From CAITNM01 sp037138055 (lineage in GTDB: Bacteria; Pseudomonadota; Alphaproteobacteria; Paracaedibacterales; CAITNM01): a stretch of DNA of 35,692 bases. The stretch covers positions 1 to 35,692 of the forward strand of contig JBAXJB010000013.1 in the NCBI GenBank assembly GCA_037138055.1. The letters are read 5' to 3'. Shown here in pieces: positions 1 through 8,323 of this stretch; positions within the stretch are counted from its first letter, which is position 1; every line of letters begins with the position of its first letter. Below the pieces are notes generated by a model. It did not search any database, had not been told where the DNA came from, and saw only the letters and a program-made list of their open reading frames with translations. Both the position numbers and the translations under genes were made by a program.

Positions 1-10
1 CGTTTTAGTG

Positions 11-55
11 GAACTTTTAATTGTCGTTTCAGGTATTTCTAATTGTCGCTGATCA
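11..55. repeat. Direct repeat R1, probable mobile-element end
   Basis: This 45-bp sequence matches 5191-5235 in the same orientation at 39 of 45 positions, and the last 15 bases are identical. It contains AATTGTCG twice, 21 bp apart, and ends in TGATCA. Internal repeats of about 20 bp and a terminal CA resemble IS21/Mu-type transposase-binding ends, but no transposase is present, so the family is inferred. The repeat supplies the TGA stop of the neighbouring repressor gene. Confidence 0.6.
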
Positions 56-703
56 CGAATGGAGTATTGATTGCATTCTTAACCAAAATATCGGTGCTGC
101 CTTGGTGATTTTTACATTGATCTCCATATAAGCTGATCCTTCATGTTTGACGTTCGTGCCGTACAAAAACCATTCACCATTACAATAGCCAATTCTGCGT
201 ACCCGTATTTTTCCGTCAGCGGTTTGCACAATGCAGGGAGAATCTAAGCATTTCTTTAAATCAGCCAAGTCTACAAGCTCACCCCCAACAAAGTCTCCAT
301 GAACATAAAACGGTGCCATCGCATCATCATTGACCATTAACGTCATCCCGTTAGGATAAGACTCTTTAAAATAACTCAAATCCCTTAAGGCATTGATGGT
401 TTTACTAGAGGTTGGACCTTTTGATTTGATGAACTTCGAGGGGAGAATAGTGCTAGGCGGTGATCCCTCTCCTTTTAGTAGCCATTCAGCACTGCACTCG
501 ATTGAATGGGCAAGGGCTGCAGTGATTAAGCGCTGAATATTTTGAGTTTTGATATTATTAAAACCGCCCTCCCATTTTTCTAGGGAAACGGCTTTGATGT
601 CATGGCGTTTTTCCATTGTTTGTCGATCAAGTCCCATTAGACCGCGCAAATAGCGAATTCTATTGCCAATGATGCTTAAATCACTCGTATTTTTTTTACC
701 CAA
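53..703 (-). CDS. HTH / S24-like repressor, peptidase-inactive
   Basis: A 216-residue regulator resembling phage C-type repressors. Residues about 8-70 form an XRE-type helix-turn-helix. Residues about 120-210 form an S24/LexA-like domain, with DDAMAP at 126-131 followed by HGD. Where LexA-type proteins carry the catalytic Ser before Met, this one has Ala128. The lysine position reads VRRI (Arg169), so self-cleavage is unlikely and ligand or dosage control is more plausible. It is divergent from the toxin-like gene at 972 across 268 bp, which suggests it represses that promoter and its own. The final Ser codon is followed by a TGA inside repeat R1, so the natural C-terminus may have been cut slightly by the insertion. 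The ATG at 703 places the HTH at the usual N-terminal position. Confidence 0.8.
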   Translation of the reverse strand: MGKKNTSDLSIIGNRIRYLRGLMGLDRQTMEKRHDIKAVSLEKWEGGFNNIKTQNIQRLITAALAHSIECSAEWLLKGEGSPPSTILPSKFIKSKGPTSSKTINALRDLSYFKESYPNGMTLMVNDDAMAPFYVHGDFVGGELVDLADLKKCLDSPCIVQTADGKIRVRRIGYCNGEWFLYGTNVKHEGSAYMEINVKITKAAPIFWLRMQSILHS

Positions 704-866
704 CGGCTAACTCATGCTTCTTTTCTTCATAAAATACTCGATCTCGTTAAAAAGTCAAACTTTATGAACCGTTCAGCGGATGCTTGTACTGATTATTGTG
801 ATGCTTTTTCGTATACCTTTATCATCAAATTATCTCTTTCTTAAAAATATATTTATAAAAAATATG

Positions 867-894
867 TTTACACAGAAATATATTAAGGTATAGT
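867..894 (+). promoter_or_regulatory. Putative sigma70 promoter for the toxin-like gene
   Basis: TTTACA at 867-872 and TATAGT at 89-94 of the same hundred (889-894) are separated by 16 bp, about 78 bp upstream of the ATG at 972. A GAAGGAG ribosome-binding site at 958-964 follows. The surrounding AT-rich region between the divergent repressor and toxin-like genes is the likely operator area. No clear operator palindrome was identified. Confidence 0.4.
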
Positions 895-971
895 AACTTC
901 ACGAATTAGGGCGTATAGGTAAGGTGAAAAATCTTGCCAACAGTTTCAACAATGGATGAAGGAGAACAAGT

Positions 972-3900
972 ATGTTTAAACGTTTAAGATCGCAATTTTT
1001 AAGAATTCTACCTACGATAATCATTTTAAGTTCCTTCGTTCATGGTGCTTATGATCCCAATGACCCGCGTCATCAGTTAGTGAATAAAATTAAAGAGCAA
1101 TATGCGACTGAAATCACTGCTCGTCAGGCTTTATTAGGAACCCATTACAATGTAGTGGCATTGGTTGATATTGCGCGTGAACGGTTGGAATTAGAAAGAT
1201 TTACGCCCTCTGATCCAAATTGGGGCTTAGTCATTCGTTATGCTTTATCGGGATATGGATATAGTAAAGGCGTTGATGCAACATTAAGAACAAGTGATGC
1301 TGAAATTAGCTCCCTTAAAGTTGGGCATGCATTAAGCAGCGCCTACTTACGAGCTCAAAGAGGAGTAGATCTGGTTGAATTTTCACAAATGCATGCAGTG
1401 ATGGCAGCATCAGCAATGGCATCTTTGGTTGATGTGACAGCTTGCGTTACAGATGCAGTTCCTGTTCCATCAACATTGTTATCGAGTGCCGAAGAATACG
1501 CAGATATCCTCAATCGTGTTGCAGCCTCTATTCCTGAGGAAGTTCATGCTTTTGCTGAAACAGCCGTAGATCGTCTGCGCGGCCTTAGCCAACTTAATAA
1601 ATTCAATGCATGGTTTGCCCATGAACGGTTTTGGGCAGCAGGGGGTGTTATTGATCCGCATACCTATGAACAACAAAGAACATCTCGTGCCGCATTTGCA
1701 GGAACACCGATAGCATTTCTGAATGATTTATCTACAAAGCTAGATACAGCAATGCGGTCGATGGATGCCGTGCCAACTCCCCAAAGTGTTGAGGATTTAG
1801 TTAGACAGTCACAACAGATTCTCTTAACGATTGCCGCTGGAACAATAGGAGAAGATGGTATTCCTATTCGTCTTAATCCTGCTAATGCTGCGGATTGGCA
1901 AATTATTCGCAAAGCACTATTCCTGGCCTTAAGCGTGACGGAAGACCCTGAAAAAAGTGGAAAGAGCTATTTGACTCCAGTATATGAGCTTGCAAACTAT
2001 TATTATCAAAAGACAGATACTGATGCCGTTAAAGAATATTACCTAAAGCTTGAAGCGTATGGTGTTGGTTTTTCAACATTTTGGAAGGGATTAAAAGAAG
2101 CTCAAACAAATGCGGTGATTCAAACAAAATTAGCAGAACTGCGCGATGCTGTTAGTGATCCATTATATGGATTTATTAGAGGTAACCCAACACATAAAGT
2201 TCAAAGAAATGTAATTGATCCTCTTTATAAAGGAGCGTTTGTCTCTTCGATAAATGCAATTTCTGTAGTCGATTCACGAGCAGAGTTAGCGACAGCTCTA
2301 GGGTTGCATGGTCGCCTTAATCACACACAAGTCTTTAAAACATTGTATCCTGACTTAACGATGTGGGCTGAGTATCATGTGCCAAGTGCACGTGCAGAAG
2401 AATTGATGGGATCCGCTCGACCTCGAATCGTAGTACCTGCAGGTTTCCAACCCAAACGCATACATTTAGCTTATGTTGCGGGTAAATGGTCATTGAAGGG
2501 AATTAACGGGGCTAGAGAACATATTCTATGGACACAAGGTTCAAGTGCTACCCAAGAATTCATAGGATCATTAGAAGATGCACGTGGAACGCATTTGTTT
2601 AATTTCAAAGTAGAAGGAGCAACTGCCGTTATTAGGGCAATCAGTTCAGGGTATGGATTTAATGCAGAAAATGCAGGCACTAACATTGTAGTGGCCCATG
2701 GAGATGAGCTGGGATTGATAGAATCATCATCCTATCCAGAAGATACAGATGTTGAGAATTTTGCCGATGGTTCAATTATCATTAGGGGAAATACGTATTC
2801 AGGGATGCGTGGTTTCTTATCAGCACTCCGTAGTAGCGCTTTAATTACTGCTCCTAAGATTGATCTGAATTATGCAAAGGGATATGAAGTTAGAACCCAT
2901 TCGAACGGAGCAACATTTAATTTCTTGGTAAAAAAAGGACAAGGAATAGGTGCTCATAACAGTGTTATACTCAATGGAGACTCTGTAGCGCTAAACCAAA
3001 GCAGCATTAGAGGCCGTTTCACGGTTCAAATGTATAAACAAACCGACTCTAATAATTATTTACGGACTGATGGCACCGACATCCAAACGGCCTATTTCTT
3101 TTTAGAGCATAATTGTTGGCACACAGATACAGGCGTAACTTTTGCAGGTAGCAAAAGAGATCCTTATGGTCCAAAGACTCAAGTATCATCTGCTGAATTA
3201 AATCAGTTGAAAGCAGCGATAACAGTTCTTAGTTATCAACCATGTTTTGATGTCAGTAGAGTTATGGCATTTAATGTGGGCGATGTATTTACCTTAGAAG
3301 ATGCGGAATATAATGCTTTACTAAGTGGTCCACATATCTGGGGACTGTATCTTCTAAAGGTAAACACAAAGCCACCTCTTGACCTATACATTACATATTA
3401 TACTGAGGTACAAAGCGACGAATACGATAGTGGTTGTGGTTTCGGAGGATTTGGAAACTATGGAGGTGGTGGTGGTTTTGGACAAATGCCAAGCGCATCA
3501 ACATGGGTTCCACCAAGCAGCTCATTTCATCAAACAACAATGGCAAAACAGGCAGCGTTTATACAAAAAACAGGAGGAGGCGGTAGAGGTGCGGTATCAT
3601 CAGGAGGTGGACTAAGTCTTGTTGGTGCTAACATCGGCGTCAGCAACCGTGGTGGCAACACGAGCATAGTCGGTGACATGACCTTTGGCTCAGCTATGCA
3701 AAACATGAATCTAGGCGAAACTACGCTTGGGTTTGATTACAGAAGCGGTGAAGGTGGAAAAAGTCTAGGACTATCATCAACCTTTACGCCACCAACCCTG
3801 ATGGAATCAGTCCAATTAGGAGCGATGGGTATTAACCCAGCGGCACCATCAGCGGCGTTAGGATTACACATGGGAGCAAGTGCTGGGATTTTGCAGTTGA

Positions 3901-4454
3901 CGGCTCATCAGGGTAAGATGAATGCAGCAAATGTATTCAAAGCCATAAGAGGTGTTAGGTCTGCAGTAGCCGTTGGCACTCCATCAACGACATCCGGAAG
4001 AATTAGTTTTAGTGACGCAATAATCCAAAGTTTTAAAGAAGCTCATGGAATTGATGAAGAAGCTAATGCAAAAGCTACTGGTGAAGACGAAGGAAAGTCC
4101 GTTGCTGCAACTGGTGGACCAAAGGGGCAATTGCCTGATCCTGATAAGGATGGTAAAGAAACAAAGGTTGAGCAAGGAAAAAGTCAGGCTCCAGAAGTGG
4201 CTGAACCAGACTCTATCTATGAGCAGCTTGATGATAAAGGCACTAGCGTAAAATCAAGAACCTTCTATGATAAAAATGGTAGGCAATTTTCTAGGCAAGA
4301 TTTTGCTGGGAAGGGCCATCCAGTTCCAGGCAGTGGCGGAGAGAGAGTGCTTCCTCATGAACACCAAACTGTGTTTGATGCACAAGGTTTGCCTATTGCT
4401 AAAGAAGTAGTTAAGCGCGTAGCAGAAGGCTACACTAACGCACCAACTTTGTGA
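972..4454 (+). CDS. Large exported protein, probable polymorphic toxin
   Basis: 1160 residues; the family of the main body is not recognised. It begins with a Sec-type signal (basic MFKRLR, hydrophobic stretch, cleavage probably after HG near residue 25). Residues about 30-800 look like a globular, unknown region. Glycine-rich linkers follow at about 822-838 and 868-881. The last 80 residues change character: an acidic/Lys linker, then a compact tail with FYDKNGR, SRQDF, a PHEH cluster at 1128-1131 and FDAQGLP. From memory, this tail resembles those of many Rhs/polymorphic toxins. A modular exported protein with a variable C-terminal tip and a small gene 7 nt behind it argues for a toxin with its immunity gene, but the toxic activity is unknown. 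The RBS GAAGGAG lies 7 nt before the ATG. The upstream divergent repressor suggests regulated expression. Confidence 0.7.
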   Translation: MFKRLRSQFLRILPTIIILSSFVHGAYDPNDPRHQLVNKIKEQYATEITARQALLGTHYNVVALVDIARERLELERFTPSDPNWGLVIRYALSGYGYSKGVDATLRTSDAEISSLKVGHALSSAYLRAQRGVDLVEFSQMHAVMAASAMASLVDVTACVTDAVPVPSTLLSSAEEYADILNRVAASIPEEVHAFAETAVDRLRGLSQLNKFNAWFAHERFWAAGGVIDPHTYEQQRTSRAAFAGTPIAFLNDLSTKLDTAMRSMDAVPTPQSVEDLVRQSQQILLTIAAGTIGEDGIPIRLNPANAADWQIIRKALFLALSVTEDPEKSGKSYLTPVYELANYYYQKTDTDAVKEYYLKLEAYGVGFSTFWKGLKEAQTNAVIQTKLAELRDAVSDPLYGFIRGNPTHKVQRNVIDPLYKGAFVSSINAISVVDSRAELATALGLHGRLNHTQVFKTLYPDLTMWAEYHVPSARAEELMGSARPRIVVPAGFQPKRIHLAYVAGKWSLKGINGAREHILWTQGSSATQEFIGSLEDARGTHLFNFKVEGATAVIRAISSGYGFNAENAGTNIVVAHGDELGLIESSSYPEDTDVENFADGSIIIRGNTYSGMRGFLSALRSSALITAPKIDLNYAKGYEVRTHSNGATFNFLVKKGQGIGAHNSVILNGDSVALNQSSIRGRFTVQMYKQTDSNNYLRTDGTDIQTAYFFLEHNCWHTDTGVTFAGSKRDPYGPKTQVSSAELNQLKAAITVLSYQPCFDVSRVMAFNVGDVFTLEDAEYNALLSGPHIWGLYLLKVNTKPPLDLYITYYTEVQSDEYDSGCGFGGFGNYGGGGGFGQMPSASTWVPPSSSFHQTTMAKQAAFIQKTGGGGRGAVSSGGGLSLVGANIGVSNRGGNTSIVGDMTFGSAMQNMNLGETTLGFDYRSGEGGKSLGLSSTFTPPTLMESVQLGAMGINPAAPSAALGLHMGASAGILQLTAHQGKMNAANVFKAIRGVRSAVAVGTPSTTSGRISFSDAIIQSFKEAHGIDEEANAKATGEDEGKSVAATGGPKGQLPDPDKDGKETKVEQGKSQAPEVAEPDSIYEQLDDKGTSVKSRTFYDKNGRQFSRQDFAGKGHPVPGSGGERVLPHEHQTVFDAQGLPIAKEVVKRVAEGYTNAPTL

Positions 4455-4461
4455 GGTAATT

Positions 4462-4998
4462 ATGAGTGATGTTTTATTTGGAGTTCTTAAACATACTATT
4501 GATTCTCCTTATGAAGGGGAGAACCTAGATAAGTATATTGATTTTCTCCACACCATACAAAAAATTGCTATAGAGCAAAGATTAACCATTTGGATAAATG
4601 GGATACAATCTAATGATCCCAATGATGCAGAGTATTATAGATGCATTCCCGATGAATTGAAGGAAGATAAGCAAGCGTTTACCCTGGTGATTTCAAGGGC
4701 ACCCTATGACATGACTGCTGATGCTTTATTTGGTGATTGGGAGTATGAATCCTGGCGGGAGGGTTACGTACCAGGCCGAGCAAAAGTGTTCAAAGAACTA
4801 GAGAATGTTGTGAATCAAGTTTTTGCTTTGGATGAGGTAAAAAGCTTATGGCTTAGGTACCAGTGTATGTTTGCTTGTGATGTTAACAAGCTTGCAACCA
4901 TCGCTGACTTAGAAGCGCAAATTTATAAGCAATGTTCTAATGGTAGCTCCTTTCAAGTTTCAGACTTTGAAATTAGTTTGAAGAAAGAAGAAAAATAA
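4462..4998 (+). CDS. Candidate immunity protein of the upstream toxin
   Basis: 178 residues, soluble, rich in acidic and aromatic residues (WEYESW around residues 92-97), with no signal peptide or membrane segment. No family is recognised. It starts 7 nt after the stop of the 1160-residue gene, with GAGG immediately upstream of the ATG, so the two are almost certainly co-transcribed and translationally close. A small acidic cytoplasmic protein directly behind an exported protein with a toxin-like tail is the classic position of an immunity gene; that role is inferred from position only. A strong terminator follows at 5040-5065. Confidence 0.6.
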   Translation: MSDVLFGVLKHTIDSPYEGENLDKYIDFLHTIQKIAIEQRLTIWINGIQSNDPNDAEYYRCIPDELKEDKQAFTLVISRAPYDMTADALFGDWEYESWREGYVPGRAKVFKELENVVNQVFALDEVKSLWLRYQCMFACDVNKLATIADLEAQIYKQCSNGSSFQVSDFEISLKKEEK

Positions 4999-5039
4999 TG
5001 GGGAATTGATAGCATAATTTTGCTACGGTTTCTTCTGCT

Positions 5040-5065
5040 CGGGTGGCTTTTAAGTCACCCGTTTT
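5040..5065 (+). terminator. Rho-independent terminator of the toxin/immunity operon
   Basis: CGGGTGGC pairs with the complementary arm GTCACCCG around a short TTTTAA loop, followed by TTTT. It lies 42 nt after the immunity-candidate stop. The same 30-bp block recurs at 8293-8322 with two differences. Confidence 0.75.
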
Positions 5066-5190
5066 ATGGTGCGGCAGCAGGAAGAGTAATGCACTATGGA
5101 AAAAATTGATGAATACTGTTAAATCTTTAATTCTGATATAGATTTTGGGGTTATTACGAAATATCCTTACAATTTGATGGTAGAAATAGG

Positions 5191-5235
5191 GGACTTTTAA
5201 TTTTCATGACAGGTAATTCTAATTGTCGCTGATCA
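5191..5235. repeat. Direct repeat R2, probable mobile-element end
   Basis: Second copy of the 45-bp sequence at 11-55, same orientation, six mismatches. It ends in TGATCA exactly where the open frame of the transglutaminase gene begins. The TGA at 5230-5232, within the repeat, is the in-frame stop that caps that frame. This is what remains of an element end inserted into, or recombined with, the 5' part of the gene. Confidence 0.65.
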
Positions 5236-7731
5236 GAAGAAGAATTTTCTAGCATTTCGGACCAAGAAAGTGCAAGTGGCGTTCATTATCAACTTCTTGA
5301 TTCTCAAATAAAAAAAGAAACAGATAGGGTTGATTATTTTACGCACATTTCTAAAAAAGTCATCAATCAAAACGGCATTGATAACGCAGCTATTATCGAA
5401 ATTGAATTTGATCCTATAGGTGATTCACTTGTACTTCACCACGTAAACGTAAAACGCGGGAAGACAATTATTAACCATCTGAAAACTGCAAAAATTAAAG
5501 TGCTTCAGCGCGAAAAATCTTTAGAGAGAAAGCATTATACAGGCGCCAAATCTATTAACATTATCTTAGATGACATCAGAGTCGGTGATATCATCGACTA
5601 TAGCTTCACTTTAAAAAGCAAAAACATTAATGATAATAAGAACTTTCATACCAGAATTTACCTTTCCAACGCTGTTCCAATTCATTTTTTAAGTAAACGT
5701 ATTTTGTGGCCTCAAAGCCTGCCTCCGCTTGTTGTTAAAAATCATACGACTGATCTTCAGCCCATCACAAGGAAACGCGAAAAATATACTGAATATTTAT
5801 GGCAAAAAAAAGAAGTCCCTGTTGAACAATACGAACCTTATACTCCTATTTGGCATGATGTTGTGCCTTGGATTGAAATAAGCACTAACCTTAATTGGCG
5901 GGATATTAATCTTGATCTGTCTGAGCACTATAAAGTCCAGGCTTTACCACCTTCCATAAAAAAACATGTTGATCGTATCATCAGTGCAGAAAAAGACTTA
6001 GGCAAACGTTTCATTACTGCAATACGCTTCATCCAGGATGAAATTAGATATATGGGAATGTCCGATCGTATTGACGGATACAAACCGTTAAATGCCGAAC
6101 TAACTTATGAAAGACGTTTTGGTGATTGCAAGGACAAAACGTACCTTGCATTGACTATGCTTAAAGCTTTGGGAATAGAAGCTTATCCAGCTGTTGTGCA
6201 CACGATGTTTGGAAAACTTCTTGATTCACGCTTAGCAAATCCTGCAATTTTTAATCATATTATTGTTGTTGCCATTATTAATGGTAAAAAGTATTGGATT
6301 GATCCAACGTGTTCTTTGCAAGGAGGAACATTAAAAAATTACGTTCAGCCCGACTATGGCTACGCACTTATTCTGGATGGAAAATCGCAAAGCCTCATCA
6401 AAATGCCTTCTCTTGAGCTAACAGAGCCTTCCATTGAATTTTATGAGAAATTTGACCTTTCAAAAGGACCTGGAAACCCAAATTATCTATCGATAAAGAC
6501 CGTGTATAAAAATATGCATGCAGATAGCCAACGTGGATATTTTCATATAACACCAAAAAAAGAGATGAACGAATCTTATGTTAATGGAATGAAAATAAAT
6601 TACCCCCTTATTCGACAAAAAAGTGAACTTATTGTTTTAGATGACCGAGAAAAAAATGTCATAATTGTCGCAGAAGACTATGAAATACCTGACCTGTGGA
6701 AAAGAAGGGAAGCTAAAAAACTCTGGATTATGTATACGTATGTTGATGAGTTTATAACTTATCTAAATAATAAAAATATTTTTGCTGATAGAAAGACCCC
6801 TGTATCCCATATTTTCCCCAGATATATTACCAAGAAAATAGAGATGATTCTTCCTGACAAATGGGATTTCAAAACTGAATCAATAGCTGTAACTGATCCC
6901 ACTTTTGAGTTTAAAAAAGAAACGCAGTTGCAAGATCTAAACTATTCGATTTCTTATGTTTATAGAAGCCTTAGTGATCATGTAGAACACAAAATGATTG
7001 CTTCTTACATTAAAAACGCTGATCAAGCCTATGCTCTTTTAAAAAGTAATCTATGTCAATTTGATCCATCTCCCCCTGATAAGATGTTTGGAAAAAAAGA
7101 ACCACCTAAAAAGAAAGATTCCCTAAATTGGCCAATCTTTTTACTGCTTGTTATTGCTCTTATATTTTTCATTTTTTTAGCCAAGAAAATTTATGTTTCT
7201 AAACCTAAAGTGCTTTTGGAAAAAGATGAAGGTTCTAAATTTTATGGCATTGAAGGTTGGCCGTTGTTGTCAGGTTTTTATATTCTTTTCAGAATCATTA
7301 TTTATTTTGGGGCCTTTTATTCTATAGCAAGCGAGGTATTATCCCATGACACGTGGATTAGGGTCTCAACCTCAACCTCCGATACATTCAAACCATTTTT
7401 TCTTCCTTTGGCATTTAAAGTAGCGTTTACGTCTCTTTTACTTACTGCATTGTGGGGGCTGACGGCAATACTTTTTTTGAAGAAGAAACATCTATTTCCA
7501 CATGTGTTTGTTTTTGCGTTGTTTGGGGATTTTTTATTTATAATATCCGATCAGATATTGTCTTATTTTTTCCTTTCTTCTGTTTCAACAAAGACAGATA
7601 TTATGGGCACCATAATCTTTGGATTGGTTGTATTGATCTGGGGTGTATATATGGCAAAATCAAAAAGAATCAAAGTGACCTTTGGACAAAATTACTCATT
7701 TAATTTCAAAAAAAATAACAATACACTCTAA
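5236..7731 (+). CDS. 5'-truncated DUF3857-transglutaminase-DUF2569 protein
   Basis: An open frame of 831 codons runs from the repeat junction. No ATG lies before GTG 5500, which would yield 743 residues. The codons 5236-5499 clearly encode DUF3857 sequence (YQLLD, an IEFDP core and KRGKTI), so the gene has lost its start, and presumably its signal peptide, to the R2 junction. Next comes a transglutaminase-like domain with triad Cys (FGDCKDK, codon at 6127-6129), His (FNHII) and Asp (YWIDPT). The C-terminus has a membrane segment near 7130-7190, then a DUF2569-like domain starting GWPLLSG with about four membrane helices. Such proteins are normally membrane-anchored with the enzyme domain exported; the substrate is unknown. 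Starting at GTG 5500 would lose half of DUF3857, so this is probably a decaying or re-started gene. Confidence 0.75.
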   Translation, partial: EEEFSSISDQESASGVHYQLLDSQIKKETDRVDYFTHISKKVINQNGIDNAAIIEIEFDPIGDSLVLHHVNVKRGKTIINHLKTAKIKVLQREKSLERKHYTGAKSINIILDDIRVGDIIDYSFTLKSKNINDNKNFHTRIYLSNAVPIHFLSKRILWPQSLPPLVVKNHTTDLQPITRKREKYTEYLWQKKEVPVEQYEPYTPIWHDVVPWIEISTNLNWRDINLDLSEHYKVQALPPSIKKHVDRIISAEKDLGKRFITAIRFIQDEIRYMGMSDRIDGYKPLNAELTYERRFGDCKDKTYLALTMLKALGIEAYPAVVHTMFGKLLDSRLANPAIFNHIIVVAIINGKKYWIDPTCSLQGGTLKNYVQPDYGYALILDGKSQSLIKMPSLELTEPSIEFYEKFDLSKGPGNPNYLSIKTVYKNMHADSQRGYFHITPKKEMNESYVNGMKINYPLIRQKSELIVLDDREKNVIIVAEDYEIPDLWKRREAKKLWIMYTYVDEFITYLNNKNIFADRKTPVSHIFPRYITKKIEMILPDKWDFKTESIAVTDPTFEFKKETQLQDLNYSISYVYRSLSDHVEHKMIASYIKNADQAYALLKSNLCQFDPSPPDKMFGKKEPPKKKDSLNWPIFLLLVIALIFFIFLAKKIYVSKPKVLLEKDEGSKFYGIEGWPLLSGFYILFRIIIYFGAFYSIASEVLSHDTWIRVSTSTSDTFKPFFLPLAFKVAFTSLLLTALWGLTAILFLKKKHLFPHVFVFALFGDFLFIISDQILSYFFLSSVSTKTDIMGTIIFGLVVLIWGVYMAKSKRIKVTFGQNYSFNFKKNNNTL

Positions 7732-7754
7732 TTAAAAAAGAAAGCGAAGTTCAA

Positions 7755-8273
7755 ATGCAAAAAAATCCGCTACAAAACAGCTCTGATGAACTGGCAACAA
7801 TAAAATTTTTCAGTTTTGAATTAGAAGCTATTAGCTTAAAACAAATATTAGATTTTTATGCTTGGTTTTTGATTGCTGAAATAATTATTATGCTTGCAAT
7901 AGCATTGCTTTTTGACAGGTTTAATGTTGGTGGAATTTATGGGGATTTATATCTGTGTGGAGTCATAGGAACTTTGGGTTTTTGTATTTATAGATACAGG
8001 TATTCACCGTACATGCATGGCCTTATAATTATTGCTTATGGCTATTCGTTTGGAGAAAAAATTAACTATTTAAAAAAATTCAAAACGGATTCATACCTAA
8101 TTGAAAAGTTTAAAAATATTATATTTAACGAAGGAACCTTTGCTTCAATACATGATTTTTTTGCAGAAAGCTTATGCGAAAATATTTCTTATTATTTTAA
8201 CGGCTTTATTATGAGTTTGATTTTTTTCTATTTTGCATATTCCTATAAGAAACTGAATAAGCGCACTAACTAG
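7755..8273 (+). CDS. Unknown membrane protein
   Basis: 172 residues, very AT-rich, no recognised family. Hydrophobic segments lie at about 33-52, 62-78, 86-97 and 145-165, with a charged stretch between the third and fourth. It starts 23 nt after the DUF2569-containing gene and is probably co-transcribed with it. A terminator follows at 8298. It may act with the transglutaminase protein, but nothing in the sequence proves this. Confidence 0.6.
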   Translation: MQKNPLQNSSDELATIKFFSFELEAISLKQILDFYAWFLIAEIIIMLAIALLFDRFNVGGIYGDLYLCGVIGTLGFCIYRYRYSPYMHGLIIIAYGYSFGEKINYLKKFKTDSYLIEKFKNIIFNEGTFASIHDFFAESLCENISYYFNGFIMSLIFFYFAYSYKKLNKRTN

Positions 8274-8297
8274 AATGACTAAATTTCTAACTCTGCT

Positions 8298-8323
8298 CGG
8301 GCGGCTATTAAGTCACCCGTTTC
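8298..8323 (+). terminator. Terminator, near-copy of the one at 5040
   Basis: CGGGCGGC and GTCACCCG form a stem with one C-A mismatch and loop ATTA, followed by TTTCTGTTT. The 30-bp block 8293-8322 differs from 5035-5064 at only two positions. It ends the transglutaminase/membrane-protein unit. Confidence 0.6.

Noticed and set aside
3379..3615. 78-codon plus-strand frame inside the toxin-like gene
   Set aside because: Out-of-frame reading of the Gly-rich linker; no independent RBS and the enclosing gene is clearly coding.
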